DNA of 64,000 bases from an uncultured Bacteroidales bacterium (GTDB taxonomy: Bacteria; Bacteroidota; Bacteroidia; Bacteroidales; UBA932). How positions within the stretch are numbered: the first letter of the stretch is position 1; the number at the start of each line of letters is the position of its first letter. The notes beneath the pieces are model-generated. The model did not search any database. It was not told where the DNA came from and saw nothing but the letters and a program-made list of their open reading frames with translations. The position numbers and the translations under genes are program-made. Positions 6,994-16,416 of this stretch are shown here, piece after piece. Location: assembly GCA_900319855.1 (NCBI GenBank), contig ONQC01000011.1, forward strand, positions 1 to 64,000. Reading direction: 5' to 3'.

Positions 6994-9588
6994 TTAGAAT
7001 TCCTGGCCGATCAGGAAGTGGAACTGGCTCCCGCCCTTCTTGCCCTGGACATCGTAGTCGAAACCGTAGCCCCAGTCGATGCCCAGCAGGCCGACGACCG
7101 GCAGGTAGATACGGACGCCTACACCGGCGGAACGCTTGATTTCGAACGGATTGAACTGGCGGATGTCAGACCAGGCGTTACCGCCTTCCAGGAAGGCCAG
7201 CGCGAAGATCGTGGACTGCGGCTGGAGGATGACCGGATAACGGAGTTCGACCGTAAACTTGTCATAGACATTACCCGCGTAGGAATAACTGTTCGAATTA
7301 TACTGCGAGTAGGTATACGGGGTCAGCGAGTAGTTCTCATAACCGCGCAGGGAGATGATCTCGGAGCCATAGGTATTGTAGCCGGACATGCCGTCGCCAC
7401 CGACCTGGAAGCCTTCGAACGGGGAATAGCCCCACTTGCGGTTGTAATAGCCGAGGTAACCGAACTGCACCCGGGTCTTCAGCACGAGGTCACCGACGAG
7501 CTTGGTGTAGAAGTTGCCCTTGAAATGCCACTTGTGGTACTCGATCCAGCGGTAGCGGTCCTGGGAGGACCAGGTATCGTAGTTGATGTCACGCCAGCTG
7601 CTGACAGGGGTCGGGGAACCGTCGGCGGTCAGCACGCCTTTATCCTTCTTGCGGAAGAGGGAGAACGGCGGGGTCAGCTGGACCGTGAAGGAGATGTCGG
7701 AGCCCACGCGGGGATAGATCATCTGGTCAGTCGAGTTACGGGACAGGCCGAGGGTGTAACTGACATTGTGGGAGGTACCGCTGTCGAAGATGAAGTAGTT
7801 GGAGTACCAGTTGGTCAGTTTATAAGTCTGCCAGCTGAGCTGGTTGTAGAGGACGAAATAGTTGTCCGGCCACTTGAGGCGGTTGCCGAGTCCGGCCGAG
7901 AAACCGAAGACCTCCATCATACGGTCCTTGCTGAGCAGGTTGATCTGCCACAGGGAGTTGGTCTGGCGGGTATAGTAGCCGGAAAGGCTCAGCGAGGTCG
8001 GTTTCTTGCCGAAGAGCCAAGGCTCGCTGAAACTGGCGCTGAAAGCGGTATAGTAACCGCCGCTGGTCTGGAAACGGATGGCCAGGTTCTGCGCGTCACC
8101 GAGCGGGACCGGGCGCCAGGCGCTCTTGTCCATGATCCGGCGCGTCGAGAAGTTATTGAAACTCACACCGACGGTGGCCACGAAAGTACGTCCGCCCCAA
8201 CCGCCGGAGAGTTCAAGCTGGCTGGACGGCTTCTCGGTCACGTTGTAGACCAGGTCGACCGTATTGTTCAGCTGGTCGGGGATGATGGAATAGCCGTTGG
8301 GGCCCATGATGGCTTCCGGGTCGAACTGGCCCAGGGAAGCGATTTCACGGACGGAACGCTCGAAATCGGACTGGCTGAACATGTAACCCGGACGGGTAAA
8401 GATCTGGCGACGGACGACCCGCTCGTTGGTCAGGTCGTTGCCGTTGATCACGATGTTGTTCAGCGTGGCCTGCTTGCCTTCCACGATACGCATCTCGACG
8501 TCCACGGAATCACCCTGGATGTTCAGCTCGACCGGCTGGACGTTGAAGAACAGGTAGCCATTGTCACGATAGACCTTGGACACGTCGGTCTCACTCTGCT
8601 TCCCGCCGCCCGTCAGACGCTTCTGCATGGTCACGACATCATAGACGTCGCCCTTCTGGATCTGCAGGATCTGGTTCAGCGCGTCCGCGGAATACACCGA
8701 GTTGCCGGTCCACTTGATGTCACGGAAATAATACTTCTTTCCTTCATCGATGACCAGGTCGATGCCGAGCCGGTTGGAATCCACATAGTAAACCGAGTCG
8801 CGCACCAGACGGGCGTCGCGATAGCCGGCTTCGTTGAAAGCGCTGATGACGTTTTTCTTGTCGTTGGGATATTCCTTTTCGTTGAACTTCTTGCTGTTGA
8901 AGAAATTGTAGATCTTCTTCGCCTTGGTCTTCTTCATCGCCCGCGCGAGCTTGAACTCGCTGACATGGTCATTTCCGATGAAATGGATTTCCCGGACCTT
9001 GACCTTCTTGCCCTTGTCGATGGCGAAATTCACGCGGATGGCGTTCTTGACGACGGTATCACGCTTGACCTGGACATCCACCTTGGCATTGTTGAAGCCC
9101 TTCCCGGCATAGTAACGCTTGATGATGCCCACGGAAGTCTTTTCCACGTAGTCGGAGAACTCACCGCCGCGGCGGAGGCTGAGACGCTCCTCCAGGTCCT
9201 TGCGGTCGCCGCTCTTGATACCGGAGAAGGTCCAGCGGGAAACGCGGGGACGTTCCTGGATGGCGATACGGATGAACAGGGAGTCACCTTGGACGGAAAC
9301 GGAATCGGCATAGACGGCCACATCCTGGAAATAACGCTGCGCCCAGAGACGGGTCACCACGGAGGAAAGGTCGTCACCCGGCACCGTGACCTGCATGCCT
9401 TTGCGCAGGCCGGTCTGCTGGATGATCTGGTTGTCGCTGAAATAGCTGTTCCCTTCCACCGATATGCCGCCTACCGTATATTTCTTTGGATTGCCATAAT
9501 CGATCTCCGCAGCCACGCGCTGCTGGGCGAAACCCAGCGCAGGGGCGAGGAGAAGGATTCCAGCAACCAATATCTTGTTCAATCTCAT
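6994..9588 (-). CDS. bamA: Outer membrane protein assembly factor BamA
   Basis: An 864-residue protein; I chose the ATG at 9586-9588, giving MRLNKILVAGILLLAPALGFAQ, rather than a GTG three codons upstream. After the Sec signal come the POTRA domains (about residues 28-430, including GGISVEGNSYFSDNQI and KVREIHFIGNDHVSEFKL). The C-terminal barrel contains LELSGGWGGRTFVATVGVSF and ends in phenylalanine. BamA is the core insertase for outer membrane beta-barrels. It lies 39 bp after uppS and before skp. Its partner BamD is coded separately at 16417-17292. Confidence 0.96.
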   Translation of the reverse strand: MRLNKILVAGILLLAPALGFAQQRVAAEIDYGNPKKYTVGGISVEGNSYFSDNQIIQQTGLRKGMQVTVPGDDLSSVVTRLWAQRYFQDVAVYADSVSVQGDSLFIRIAIQERPRVSRWTFSGIKSGDRKDLEERLSLRRGGEFSDYVEKTSVGIIKRYYAGKGFNNAKVDVQVKRDTVVKNAIRVNFAIDKGKKVKVREIHFIGNDHVSEFKLARAMKKTKAKKIYNFFNSKKFNEKEYPNDKKNVISAFNEAGYRDARLVRDSVYYVDSNRLGIDLVIDEGKKYYFRDIKWTGNSVYSADALNQILQIQKGDVYDVVTMQKRLTGGGKQSETDVSKVYRDNGYLFFNVQPVELNIQGDSVDVEMRIVEGKQATLNNIVINGNDLTNERVVRRQIFTRPGYMFSQSDFERSVREIASLGQFDPEAIMGPNGYSIIPDQLNNTVDLVYNVTEKPSSQLELSGGWGGRTFVATVGVSFNNFSTRRIMDKSAWRPVPLGDAQNLAIRFQTSGGYYTAFSASFSEPWLFGKKPTSLSLSGYYTRQTNSLWQINLLSKDRMMEVFGFSAGLGNRLKWPDNYFVLYNQLSWQTYKLTNWYSNYFIFDSGTSHNVSYTLGLSRNSTDQMIYPRVGSDISFTVQLTPPFSLFRKKDKGVLTADGSPTPVSSWRDINYDTWSSQDRYRWIEYHKWHFKGNFYTKLVGDLVLKTRVQFGYLGYYNRKWGYSPFEGFQVGGDGMSGYNTYGSEIISLRGYENYSLTPYTYSQYNSNSYSYAGNVYDKFTVELRYPVILQPQSTIFALAFLEGGNAWSDIRQFNPFEIKRSAGVGVRIYLPVVGLLGIDWGYGFDYDVQGKKGGSQFHFLIGQEF

Positions 9589-9627
9589 AGCGTCCACTAA
9601 AAATTACAGACTACAAATATAACGCTT

Positions 9628-10344
9628 TTATTTGACTTTCCCATACCGGCGGTCCCGTCTTGCATATTCCGCAAGCGCCTCGCGGTAGGCCTCCTTGCGG
9701 AAGTCCGGCCACATCACGTCGGTGAAATAAAACTCGGAATAGGCCCCCTGCCAGAGCAGATAGTTGCTGATGCGCTGCTCGCCGGACGTCCGGATGATCA
9801 GGTCGGGATCCGGGACACCGGCGGTCACCAGGTAATCATCAAAGTCCTGGATCTGCAGGTTATCAAGCACATGCGGGTCGTTCACGGCGGCCAGCGCCAA
9901 TTTCTTGGCAGCCTGGAGGATATCCCACTTGCCGCTATAGCTGAGGAAAACGATCAAGGTCAGGTTGGGATTGTCCTTGGTCTGTTCCATCAGCGTGTCG
10001 ATGGCGCCGTTCAATGTCGCGGAAAGACGCGCCCGGTTACCCAGGACGACGAAACGGACCCCGTTTTTCATGAGGTTCTCGAACTCGCCTGCGATGGATT
10101 TCATCATCAGTTCCATCAGATAGCCGACCTCCTCCTGCGGGCGGTTCCAGTTCTCTTCCGAAAACGCATACAGGGAAAGATACTTGATTCCCTGGGCGAC
10201 CGATTCTTCCGTCACGGCACGAACGCTTTCGACGCCGTTCAGGTGGCCGTAGACCCGTTCTTTTCCCCGTTCCCGGGCCCACCGGCCGTTCCCGTCCATA
10301 ATGATGGAGACATGCTGGGGGACTTTCTTTTCCGTTGATTCCAT
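9628..10344 (-). CDS. uppS: Isoprenyl transferase (undecaprenyl diphosphate synthase)
   Basis: A 238-residue cis-prenyltransferase. It makes undecaprenyl diphosphate, the lipid carrier for peptidoglycan and surface glycans. Family signatures are SIIMDGNGRWAR (catalytic Asp17), SEENWNRP near residue 80 and RTSGEQRISNYLLWQ near the C-terminus. Its start lies 1 nt after the nadK stop codon, so the two are translationally close. The context with bamA and skp makes this an envelope-building operon. Confidence 0.96.
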   Translation of the reverse strand: MESTEKKVPQHVSIIMDGNGRWARERGKERVYGHLNGVESVRAVTEESVAQGIKYLSLYAFSEENWNRPQEEVGYLMELMMKSIAGEFENLMKNGVRFVVLGNRARLSATLNGAIDTLMEQTKDNPNLTLIVFLSYSGKWDILQAAKKLALAAVNDPHVLDNLQIQDFDDYLVTAGVPDPDLIIRTSGEQRISNYLLWQGAYSEFYFTDVMWPDFRKEAYREALAEYARRDRRYGKVK

Positions 10345-10345
10345 C

Positions 10346-11170
10346 CTATCCGTTGTTTCTCATATCCTCTCCCCAGAAAAGCCTGCTCGTAAGCGCTTTC
10401 ACGAACTCCGACTTGGAGAGCCGGATACGTTTCAGCGAAAACTGTGCCATCGCGACCTCAATGGTCCAGGACGGATCGATTTCCATGGTCTTGTTGTCCA
10501 TGGTCATGATGGCCTTGTCATCGCGGGACTGGATGGAGATGGTGATGCGGGCCGTATCGGGAACGACCAGCGGACGGACATTGAGGTTGTGCGGGGAAAT
10601 CGGGGCGATGATCAGGACCTTCGTGTCAGGCATGCAGATCGGGCCGCCGACGCTCAGGGAATAAGCGGTCGATCCGGAGCTGGTGGCGACCAGCAGGCCG
10701 TCCGCCCAATAGGTCGGGAGGGTGTTCCCGTCGATGGTGACATTTACGCCCAGGACGCCGACGCCGCTGCGGTGGATGGACACCTCATTGACGGCATACG
10801 GCAGCAGGCCGATGTCTTTGCGGGCATTCTTGCCCTTCAGGGTCGCATTGAGCATGGTCCGGTACTCCACCGAGAACTCCCCTTCCATCAAAGCCTGCAC
10901 AACGGCTTCGGGACGGTTTTCAGACAAGAAACCCAAACGGCCGAAATTGACGCCCAGGATCGGAATTCCCACATCCGACACGGTCTGCGCGGCCGAAAGG
11001 AAAGTCCCGTCACCGCCGACGCTCAGGACCAGGTCGGTCCCGGGACGGATGTCTGCCTTGCTGGCGATGTCATACAATTCATAGGATGCCTCCTGCAACT
11101 GCTGGATGAGTTTCAGGAAGCGGGCTTCGGAGCGCAGCGCATCTTTCTGGATGAAGATACCGATTTTCAT
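10346..11170 (-). CDS. nadK: NAD kinase
   Basis: A 274-residue protein that phosphorylates NAD to NADP. The diagnostic GGDGTFL motif is at residues 52-58, followed by NFGRLGFLS and the glycine-rich SSGSTAYSLSVGGPI segment. It is the first gene of the nadK-uppS-bamA-skp operon. It is divergent from pdxJ across an 89-bp A+T-rich gap that holds promoter boxes for both. Confidence 0.95.
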   Translation of the reverse strand: MKIGIFIQKDALRSEARFLKLIQQLQEASYELYDIASKADIRPGTDLVLSVGGDGTFLSAAQTVSDVGIPILGVNFGRLGFLSENRPEAVVQALMEGEFSVEYRTMLNATLKGKNARKDIGLLPYAVNEVSIHRSGVGVLGVNVTIDGNTLPTYWADGLLVATSSGSTAYSLSVGGPICMPDTKVLIIAPISPHNLNVRPLVVPDTARITISIQSRDDKAIMTMDNKTMEIDPSWTIEVAMAQFSLKRIRLSKSEFVKALTSRLFWGEDMRNNG

Positions 11171-11190
11171 ATAATCAAGGAATTGGGCCT

Positions 11191-11238
11191 CAAAATTAAC
11201 ATATTATTTACAAAATCTGCACAAAATGCTTATTTTTG
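11191..11238. promoter_or_regulatory. Divergent promoter region nadK / pdxJ
   Basis: The minus-strand -7 box TAATTTTG (11198-11191) faces nadK and the plus-strand box TATTTTTG (11231-11238) faces pdxJ. A minus-strand TTTTG at 11226-11222 is a possible, slightly distant, -33 element for nadK. No clear -33 element is seen for pdxJ. Confidence 0.5.
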
Positions 11239-11259
11239 TCGCCTTGAAATCCATTTGCC

Positions 11260-11979
11260 ATGACCCGACTCAGTGTCAATATCAATAAAGTCGCCACCCT
11301 CCGGAACGCCCGGGGCGGCAACATGCCCAATGTCCTTCAGGCGGCCCTGAACTGCGAGCGGTTCGGTGCGGAAGGCATTACCGTCCACCCCCGCCCGGAC
11401 GAACGGCATATCCGCTATTCGGATGTCCGGGAAATCCGTCCGGTCGTATCCACCGAATTCAATATCGAAGGCAACCCGATCCCCTCTTTCCGGGACCTGG
11501 TCTGCGAGGTCCTTCCCGACCAGGTGACGCTTGTTCCCGACGCCCACGACGCCATCACCTCCAACGCCGGTTGGGACACCCTGGCCCACAGGGATTTCCT
11601 GACCGAGATGTGCAGCCTGTTCAAATCCAAAGGCATACGCACCTCCATTTTCGTCGATCCCGATCCGAAGATCATCGAGGGGGCCGCCCGCTGCGGCGCC
11701 GATCGCGTCGAATTGTATACCGCCGCCTATGCCGAGCAGTATCCTTCCGACCCGCAGAAGGCCGTCGCCCCCTATCTCGAAGCCGCCAAGGCCGCCCGCG
11801 ACTGCGGACTGGGCCTGAACGCCGGCCATGACCTCAACCTCGACAACCTGGCCTGGTTCATCCGGACCATCCCCTGGACCGACGAAGTCTCCATCGGCCA
11901 TGCCATCATCTGTGATGCGCTCTATATGGGGCTCGAACAAACAATCAAAGCGTATCTCGCTCAGATTAAAAATTTTTAA
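11260..11979 (+). CDS. pdxJ: Pyridoxine 5'-phosphate synthase
   Basis: A 239-residue TIM-barrel enzyme that condenses 1-deoxy-D-xylulose 5-phosphate with 3-amino-2-oxopropyl phosphate in vitamin B6 synthesis. The start [20 protein letters not shown] and the segment [17 protein letters not shown] are typical of PdxJ, as are the C-terminal [12 protein letters not shown] and EVSIGHAII. The length matches the family. The -7 box of the next gene begins 2 nt after its stop codon. Confidence 0.96.
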   Translation: MTRLSVNINKVATLRNARGGNMPNVLQAALNCERFGAEGITVHPRPDERHIRYSDVREIRPVVSTEFNIEGNPIPSFRDLVCEVLPDQVTLVPDAHDAITSNAGWDTLAHRDFLTEMCSLFKSKGIRTSIFVDPDPKIIEGAARCGADRVELYTAAYAEQYPSDPQKAVAPYLEAAKAARDCGLGLNAGHDLNLDNLAWFIRTIPWTDEVSIGHAIICDALYMGLEQTIKAYLAQIKNF

Positions 11980-11980
11980 C

Positions 11981-11988
11981 TATCTTTG
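11981..11988 (+). promoter_or_regulatory. -7 box for the Skp-like / PBP1-LysM gene pair
   Basis: TATCTTTG at 11981-11988 fits TAnnTTTG. No convincing TTTG lies 19-21 bp upstream. The predicted leader is about 40 nt. Confidence 0.45.
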
Positions 11989-12034
11989 CAAATTAGCGGT
12001 TTTGTCCGACTGAAAGAATATAATAAAACATACA

Positions 12035-12658
12035 ATGAAAAACACACCTCTTATCCTTAGCATCGTAGCGCTCATCGCCGCGATTCTCGTCGGTATCCTC
12101 CAGCTTACCTCCGGAAACGGCAAGGCCGCCACGGTCGCCGCAGAAGGTACCGAAACCGTCGCCGCGAAGGGCGCAACCGTCTATTTCAACCTGGACCGTG
12201 TCCTGAACGAGTACGACATGGCCAATGACCTGAGCTCCGTCGTCGAGACCAAGGTCCAGAGCATCCAGCAGGAAATCACCCGCCGTGGAAACAACCTCCA
12301 GAAGAAGGCCAACGATTTCCAGGAGAAGATCGACAAAGGTCTCATCACCCGCAGCGTAGCCGAAGTACAGGCGCAGAAATTGCAGCAGGAACAGAACGAT
12401 TTCAATACCTACGCCGCCCAGAAGCAGCAGGAAATCGCTGAAGAGCAGCAGGTCATGATGAACCAGATCGGCGATGCCATCAAGAAGTTCATCGACAAGT
12501 TCAATGAAGAGAAGCAGTTCGCCCTCATCCTTAGCTGCCAGGGCGACGTTCTCCCCGCTCCGGTCGTCACCGGTGACGCGAGCCTCGATATCACCGACGC
12601 CGTCATCGCCGGCCTTAACGAGGAATATGTCAAGAACAAAGCGAAAGAGAACAACTAA
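12035..12658 (+). CDS. Membrane-anchored Skp/OmpH-like protein
   Basis: A 207-residue protein. The N-terminus (about residues 6-26, PLILSIVALIAAILVGILQL) is an uncleaved membrane anchor rather than a signal with an AXA site. The rest shows the OmpH pattern: ATVYFNLDRVLNEYDMANDL, then a Gln/Glu-rich coiled coil of about 80 residues. The C-terminal part contains SLDITDAVIAGLNEEY, the usual end of OmpH proteins (D-hT-x-VIxxLN). It is probably a periplasmic chaperone fixed to the inner membrane. It is cotranscribed with the next gene, 6 bp downstream. Confidence 0.85.
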   Translation: MKNTPLILSIVALIAAILVGILQLTSGNGKAATVAAEGTETVAAKGATVYFNLDRVLNEYDMANDLSSVVETKVQSIQQEITRRGNNLQKKANDFQEKIDKGLITRSVAEVQAQKLQQEQNDFNTYAAQKQQEIAEEQQVMMNQIGDAIKKFIDKFNEEKQFALILSCQGDVLPAPVVTGDASLDITDAVIAGLNEEYVKNKAKENN

Positions 12659-12664
12659 TCATTC

Positions 12665-14353
12665 ATGAGAAGATTGTGGATTCTGACGGTTACCTTGTGC
12701 CTGCTCCCGGTTTTCGGGATGCAGGCGCAGGAGTATACCCAGACCCCTGTCACCATCTCGAAAGAGAAAGTCCGCGGCAGCGACGGCAACGTCTATTATT
12801 CCCACGTAGTCCTGGACAAGCAGACCCTGTTTTCCATCAGCAAAGCCTACGGGGTGACGATCGAAGAGATCTATGACGCGAATCCGGCGGCCAATCTCCG
12901 CACCGAGGGGCTGAAAAAGAATGCCATCATCCTCATCCCCGTCCAATCATCTGCACCACAGGCCGTGACCACTCCGGCCGCAGCCGCCCCGCAGATGGAT
13001 AAGGACGAATTTATTTCCCATACGGTCCGCTGGTATGAAGAAATCAATGACATCGCCGCAAAATACGGCGTGTCCGTCGAGGTCATCATGCAGGCGAACG
13101 ACCTGACTTCCAAGAAGCTGAAGAACCGACAGAAGATCCGCATCCCGAAGGATCCGGTGGCATTCCTCGCCAAAATCCATGCGAATGCCGCGCAGACGGA
13201 GGAGCCTCTCGCGGAAGTCCCGGCCGAACCGGAGACCCCCGTCGCCGAGCCGGAACAGCAGCAACAGGAAGAAGTCCAGCCCGAAGAGCAGAGTCGCCGG
13301 TGGCGGTTCCCCTCGATCTTCGGCAACACCAGCAGCCGGAAATCTTCGGTCAGCACCGTCCTGCTCCTCCCGATGAAGAACGGGACCAGCATGGATTTCT
13401 ACAGCGGTTTCCTCATGGCCGTCAAGGAGATGGGTGAAAAAGGAATCGGCTCCGAGCTGAACGTCTACGACGTCAGCGGCGGCGCTTTGCCGGTCACGGC
13501 GTCCCGCCTCGAAGACGCCGATGTCGTCATCGGCCCCATCGCTCCGGCAGACCTGACCAAGGTGCTGAACCTGGCAGACGGACATGCTGCGATCGTTTCT
13601 CCGCTGGACCAGAAAGCGGCCAGCCTGGTCGTTGAGCACCGGAACCTGGTCCAGGCCCCTGCCTCCCTGGCTGCCCAATTCAGTGACGTGATCCGCTGGG
13701 TCCGCGAGGACCGTCAGGCCGGCGACAAGGTCGTGGTCATTTCCGAGCGGAACGGCGTCCGGTCCGAGTTCTATGGCATGATCGAGGCCTCAGACCTGGA
13801 GTTCATCCCCTTCTCCTACAGCATCCTCCAGGGCCGCGGAATCACCTCCTCCCTGGGTGGCACCCTGACCCGTAACGGCGTCAACCGGATTATCCTGGAC
13901 TCCGAAAGCGAGGCCTTTGTAACCGATGTGGTCCGCAACCTGTCGCTGCTGATCCACAACCGCTACCCGATCGTCGTCTACAGTCCCTCGAAGGTCCGTT
14001 CTTTCGACACCATCGACGTCGAGTACCTGCACAATGTCAACCTGCATGTCTCCATGTCCTATTTCATTGATTATGACAGTCCCAAGGTCCGCGACTTCCT
14101 GCTTGCCTACCGGGGTCTGTACGGGACGGAGCCGAATCAGTTCGCCTTCCAGGGCTATGACCTGGCCAGCTATTTTATCCAGACCATCGCCGAATTCGGA
14201 GACAGTTGGATCGACAAATTGGACCGGATCAGCCGCAAAGAAGGCCTGCAGGCCGATTTCCAGTTCGTCGAGGCCGGACACGGCGGTCTGGTCAACCACA
14301 GCATCCGCCGGGCTGTCTACAACCCGGACTTCAGCATTAAAATCGTCAGGTAA
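12665..14353 (+). CDS. Secreted PBP1-fold protein with two LysM domains
   Basis: A 562-residue protein with a Sec signal ending FGMQAQ. Two LysM peptidoglycan-binding repeats follow: about residues 40-96 (FSISKAYGVTIEEIYDANP) and about 113-160 (DIAAKYGVSVEVIMQANDL). A Pro/Glu/Gln-rich linker (about 175-210) leads to a type 1 periplasmic-binding-like domain (about 225-560). Such proteins are frequent in Bacteroidota and probably tether to the cell wall; their ligand is unknown. It is convergent with recN and the stop codons are adjacent (14351-14353 and 14354-14356), with no room for a terminator. Confidence 0.87.
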   Translation: MRRLWILTVTLCLLPVFGMQAQEYTQTPVTISKEKVRGSDGNVYYSHVVLDKQTLFSISKAYGVTIEEIYDANPAANLRTEGLKKNAIILIPVQSSAPQAVTTPAAAAPQMDKDEFISHTVRWYEEINDIAAKYGVSVEVIMQANDLTSKKLKNRQKIRIPKDPVAFLAKIHANAAQTEEPLAEVPAEPETPVAEPEQQQQEEVQPEEQSRRWRFPSIFGNTSSRKSSVSTVLLLPMKNGTSMDFYSGFLMAVKEMGEKGIGSELNVYDVSGGALPVTASRLEDADVVIGPIAPADLTKVLNLADGHAAIVSPLDQKAASLVVEHRNLVQAPASLAAQFSDVIRWVREDRQAGDKVVVISERNGVRSEFYGMIEASDLEFIPFSYSILQGRGITSSLGGTLTRNGVNRIILDSESEAFVTDVVRNLSLLIHNRYPIVVYSPSKVRSFDTIDVEYLHNVNLHVSMSYFIDYDSPKVRDFLLAYRGLYGTEPNQFAFQGYDLASYFIQTIAEFGDSWIDKLDRISRKEGLQADFQFVEAGHGGLVNHSIRRAVYNPDFSIKIVR

Positions 14354-16015
14354 CTAATTCAGAAGGATCTGCGCGTTCGCCATCGCTTCGGGCGTAATGG
14401 CCGAGCCGCTGAGCATACGGGCGATTTCCCGGACACGGGCATCGCCCGTTATTTGTGCGATCCGGGTAATGGCCCGGCCGTCGGACAAAACATCTTTCGT
14501 TACGAGATAGTGGGCGTCCCCCTTGGCCGCCACCTGCGGCAGATGGGTAATGGCGAAAACCTGCATATCCCGCCCCATTTCGCAGATCATGGTGCCCATC
14601 TTGTCGGCCACACTGCCGGAGACACCGGTATCGATCTCATCGAACACCATGGTCGGCATCTTCGTATAATGCGCCATCATGGCCTTCAAACTGAGCATGA
14701 TGCGCGAACGCTCGCCACCCGAAGCGCAGCGGGCGAGATCGACGAGGTTCCGTCCGGTGGCGGAGAAAAGGAAGGTAACGGCGTCCGAACCCGAGGGTCC
14801 CGGCGTCCCTTCCGCCAGCTGGACGTCGAAGGCACACCGATCCAATTCCAAAAAGCGGAGTTTCGCACAGATCGCCTCCGCAAACGCGGATTTCGCTTTT
14901 TCACGGGCCGCATGCAAACGGGAAGAAAGTCCGGCATAACGGGACTCAGCGGCGGCGATCGCCGCGACCAGACGGTCACGCTCCCCTTCCAGCGCCGTAG
15001 CATCAAACAGGGCTTCCGACAGTTCATCCCGGCGGGCGATCAGTTCGGAAACCGTACGGACGCCATGCTTTTTCATCAGGTCATACAGCAGGGACATCCG
15101 GTCTTCTACGGCCTCCAGCCGGTCCGGAGAAACTTCCACGGATTCTTCCAAAGCCCCGACCTCGTACAGGATATCGTCCAGCTCCAGACGGGCGGAATCC
15201 AGTCTTTCCGACAACGAGCCTGCCTTGTCAAGATAACGGGCGGTCTTGTCCAACTGGCGGACCGCCTCCTTCAGCTGGCTGTCCCAGGACGGGCGGTCTT
15301 CATCGCCGCCGAAAAGGCCGCTGACCGCATAAAGGCTCTCCTTGATTTCCTCGGCGTTGGCCAGCCGCTTCTGCTCCTCCTCCAGTTCTTCCAGCTCTCC
15401 GTCCCGAAGACGGGCGGCATCCAACTGGGCGAACAGGGACTCATTGAATTCTTTCTCCAATGCCAGGCGGCGCAGGCGCTCCGACACGTCCGAGGCCTTC
15501 TCTTTCAGCGCTGCCAGTTCCCGCCAGCACTGCCGGCATTCTTCCAGGAGGCCGGCGTTGCCGGCATACAGGTCCAGCATCAGGAGCTGGTACGAACGGT
15601 CGGCAAGGAGCTGGGTCTGGTGCTGCGAATGGATATCCAGCAGCCGCGCGGAAAGGGTCGTCAGGACCGGGAGGGTGACCGGCTCATCATTCAGGAACGA
15701 CCGGGTCCGGCCCGTACGGCTGAGGACGCGACGGAGGGTCAGATGTCCGTCGTTCCAGTCCAGCCCCTGTCCCTCGACGATTTCCCGGGCCAGCGCATCT
15801 TCTCCCAACTCGAAAGTGGCTTCTACAATGCAGTTCCCTTCCGCTTCCCCAACCATCGAGACATCGGCCTTTCCCCCCAGGGCCAGCGACAGGGCGCCCA
15901 GCAGGACGGACTTGCCGGCACCGGTCTGGCCGGTAATGATGAGAAGACCCGCTGGAAAATCAATATCCAGCGAGTCTATCAAAACGTAATTCCTTACCTG
16001 GAGGGAGCGGAGCAT
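14354..16015 (-). CDS. recN: DNA repair protein RecN
   Basis: A 553-residue SMC-like ATPase acting in double-strand break repair. Walker A TGQTGAGKS is at residues 28-36, followed by a long coiled-coil arm (about 150-400). The ABC signature is CASGGERSRIMLS, and the Walker B region DEIDTGVSG is near residue 460. The start MLRSLQVRNYVLIDSL is typical. It lies 6 bp after rpoZ in the same orientation. The length is normal for the family. Confidence 0.96.
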   Translation of the reverse strand: MLRSLQVRNYVLIDSLDIDFPAGLLIITGQTGAGKSVLLGALSLALGGKADVSMVGEAEGNCIVEATFELGEDALAREIVEGQGLDWNDGHLTLRRVLSRTGRTRSFLNDEPVTLPVLTTLSARLLDIHSQHQTQLLADRSYQLLMLDLYAGNAGLLEECRQCWRELAALKEKASDVSERLRRLALEKEFNESLFAQLDAARLRDGELEELEEEQKRLANAEEIKESLYAVSGLFGGDEDRPSWDSQLKEAVRQLDKTARYLDKAGSLSERLDSARLELDDILYEVGALEESVEVSPDRLEAVEDRMSLLYDLMKKHGVRTVSELIARRDELSEALFDATALEGERDRLVAAIAAAESRYAGLSSRLHAAREKAKSAFAEAICAKLRFLELDRCAFDVQLAEGTPGPSGSDAVTFLFSATGRNLVDLARCASGGERSRIMLSLKAMMAHYTKMPTMVFDEIDTGVSGSVADKMGTMICEMGRDMQVFAITHLPQVAAKGDAHYLVTKDVLSDGRAITRIAQITGDARVREIARMLSGSAITPEAMANAQILLN

Positions 16016-16021
16016 GGGAAC

Positions 16022-16351
16022 CTACTGGGCGTCGGTTTCCTCGCCCTTTGCCATCCGGTAATACAGGTCGCCTTCCTGGAACTCTTCGATCGCGACGAGT
16101 CCCGGTTTCGGCTGACGCTCGTAATATTTGGAGATTTCGATCTGCTCCCGATTCTCAAAGACCTCTTCCATGGTGTCCCGGTCGTTCTTGAAGTCTTCCA
16201 GCTTCCGGGTCAATTCCTTCTTCTCGGCAAGGGCGATCTGGTTGGCGCGCTTGTAGAGGATCACGACGGTTTCATAGATATTGCCGGTCGGTTCGGCGAG
16301 GTACTTGATGTCACGGGTAATCGTGTTGTTCGGAACTTTCTTCTTGTCCAT
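16022..16351 (-). CDS. rpoZ: DNA-directed RNA polymerase omega subunit (Bacteroidota type)
   Basis: A 109-residue protein with TGNIYETVVILYKRANQIALAEK, the omega signature helix (x-Y-E-x-hh-hhh-RAxQI). This form, longer at the C-terminus than the E. coli subunit, is typical of Bacteroidota. Omega aids RNA polymerase assembly and contributes to a ppGpp site in proteobacteria; whether that holds here is unknown. It lies between bamD and recN, the common Bacteroidales order. Confidence 0.9.
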   Translation of the reverse strand: MDKKKVPNNTITRDIKYLAEPTGNIYETVVILYKRANQIALAEKKELTRKLEDFKNDRDTMEEVFENREQIEISKYYERQPKPGLVAIEEFQEGDLYYRMAKGEETDAQ

Positions 16352-16416
16352 ATTGCTCTTTATTTTTTTTTCTACCTAATATACGGCGTCGCTTCCCGGG
16401 CAGGTTTCAAAAATTT

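Noticed and set aside
7018-9600. An 860-codon frame antisense to bamA
   Set aside because: The composition is that of a reverse-complement shadow, and bamA on the other strand has full domain support.
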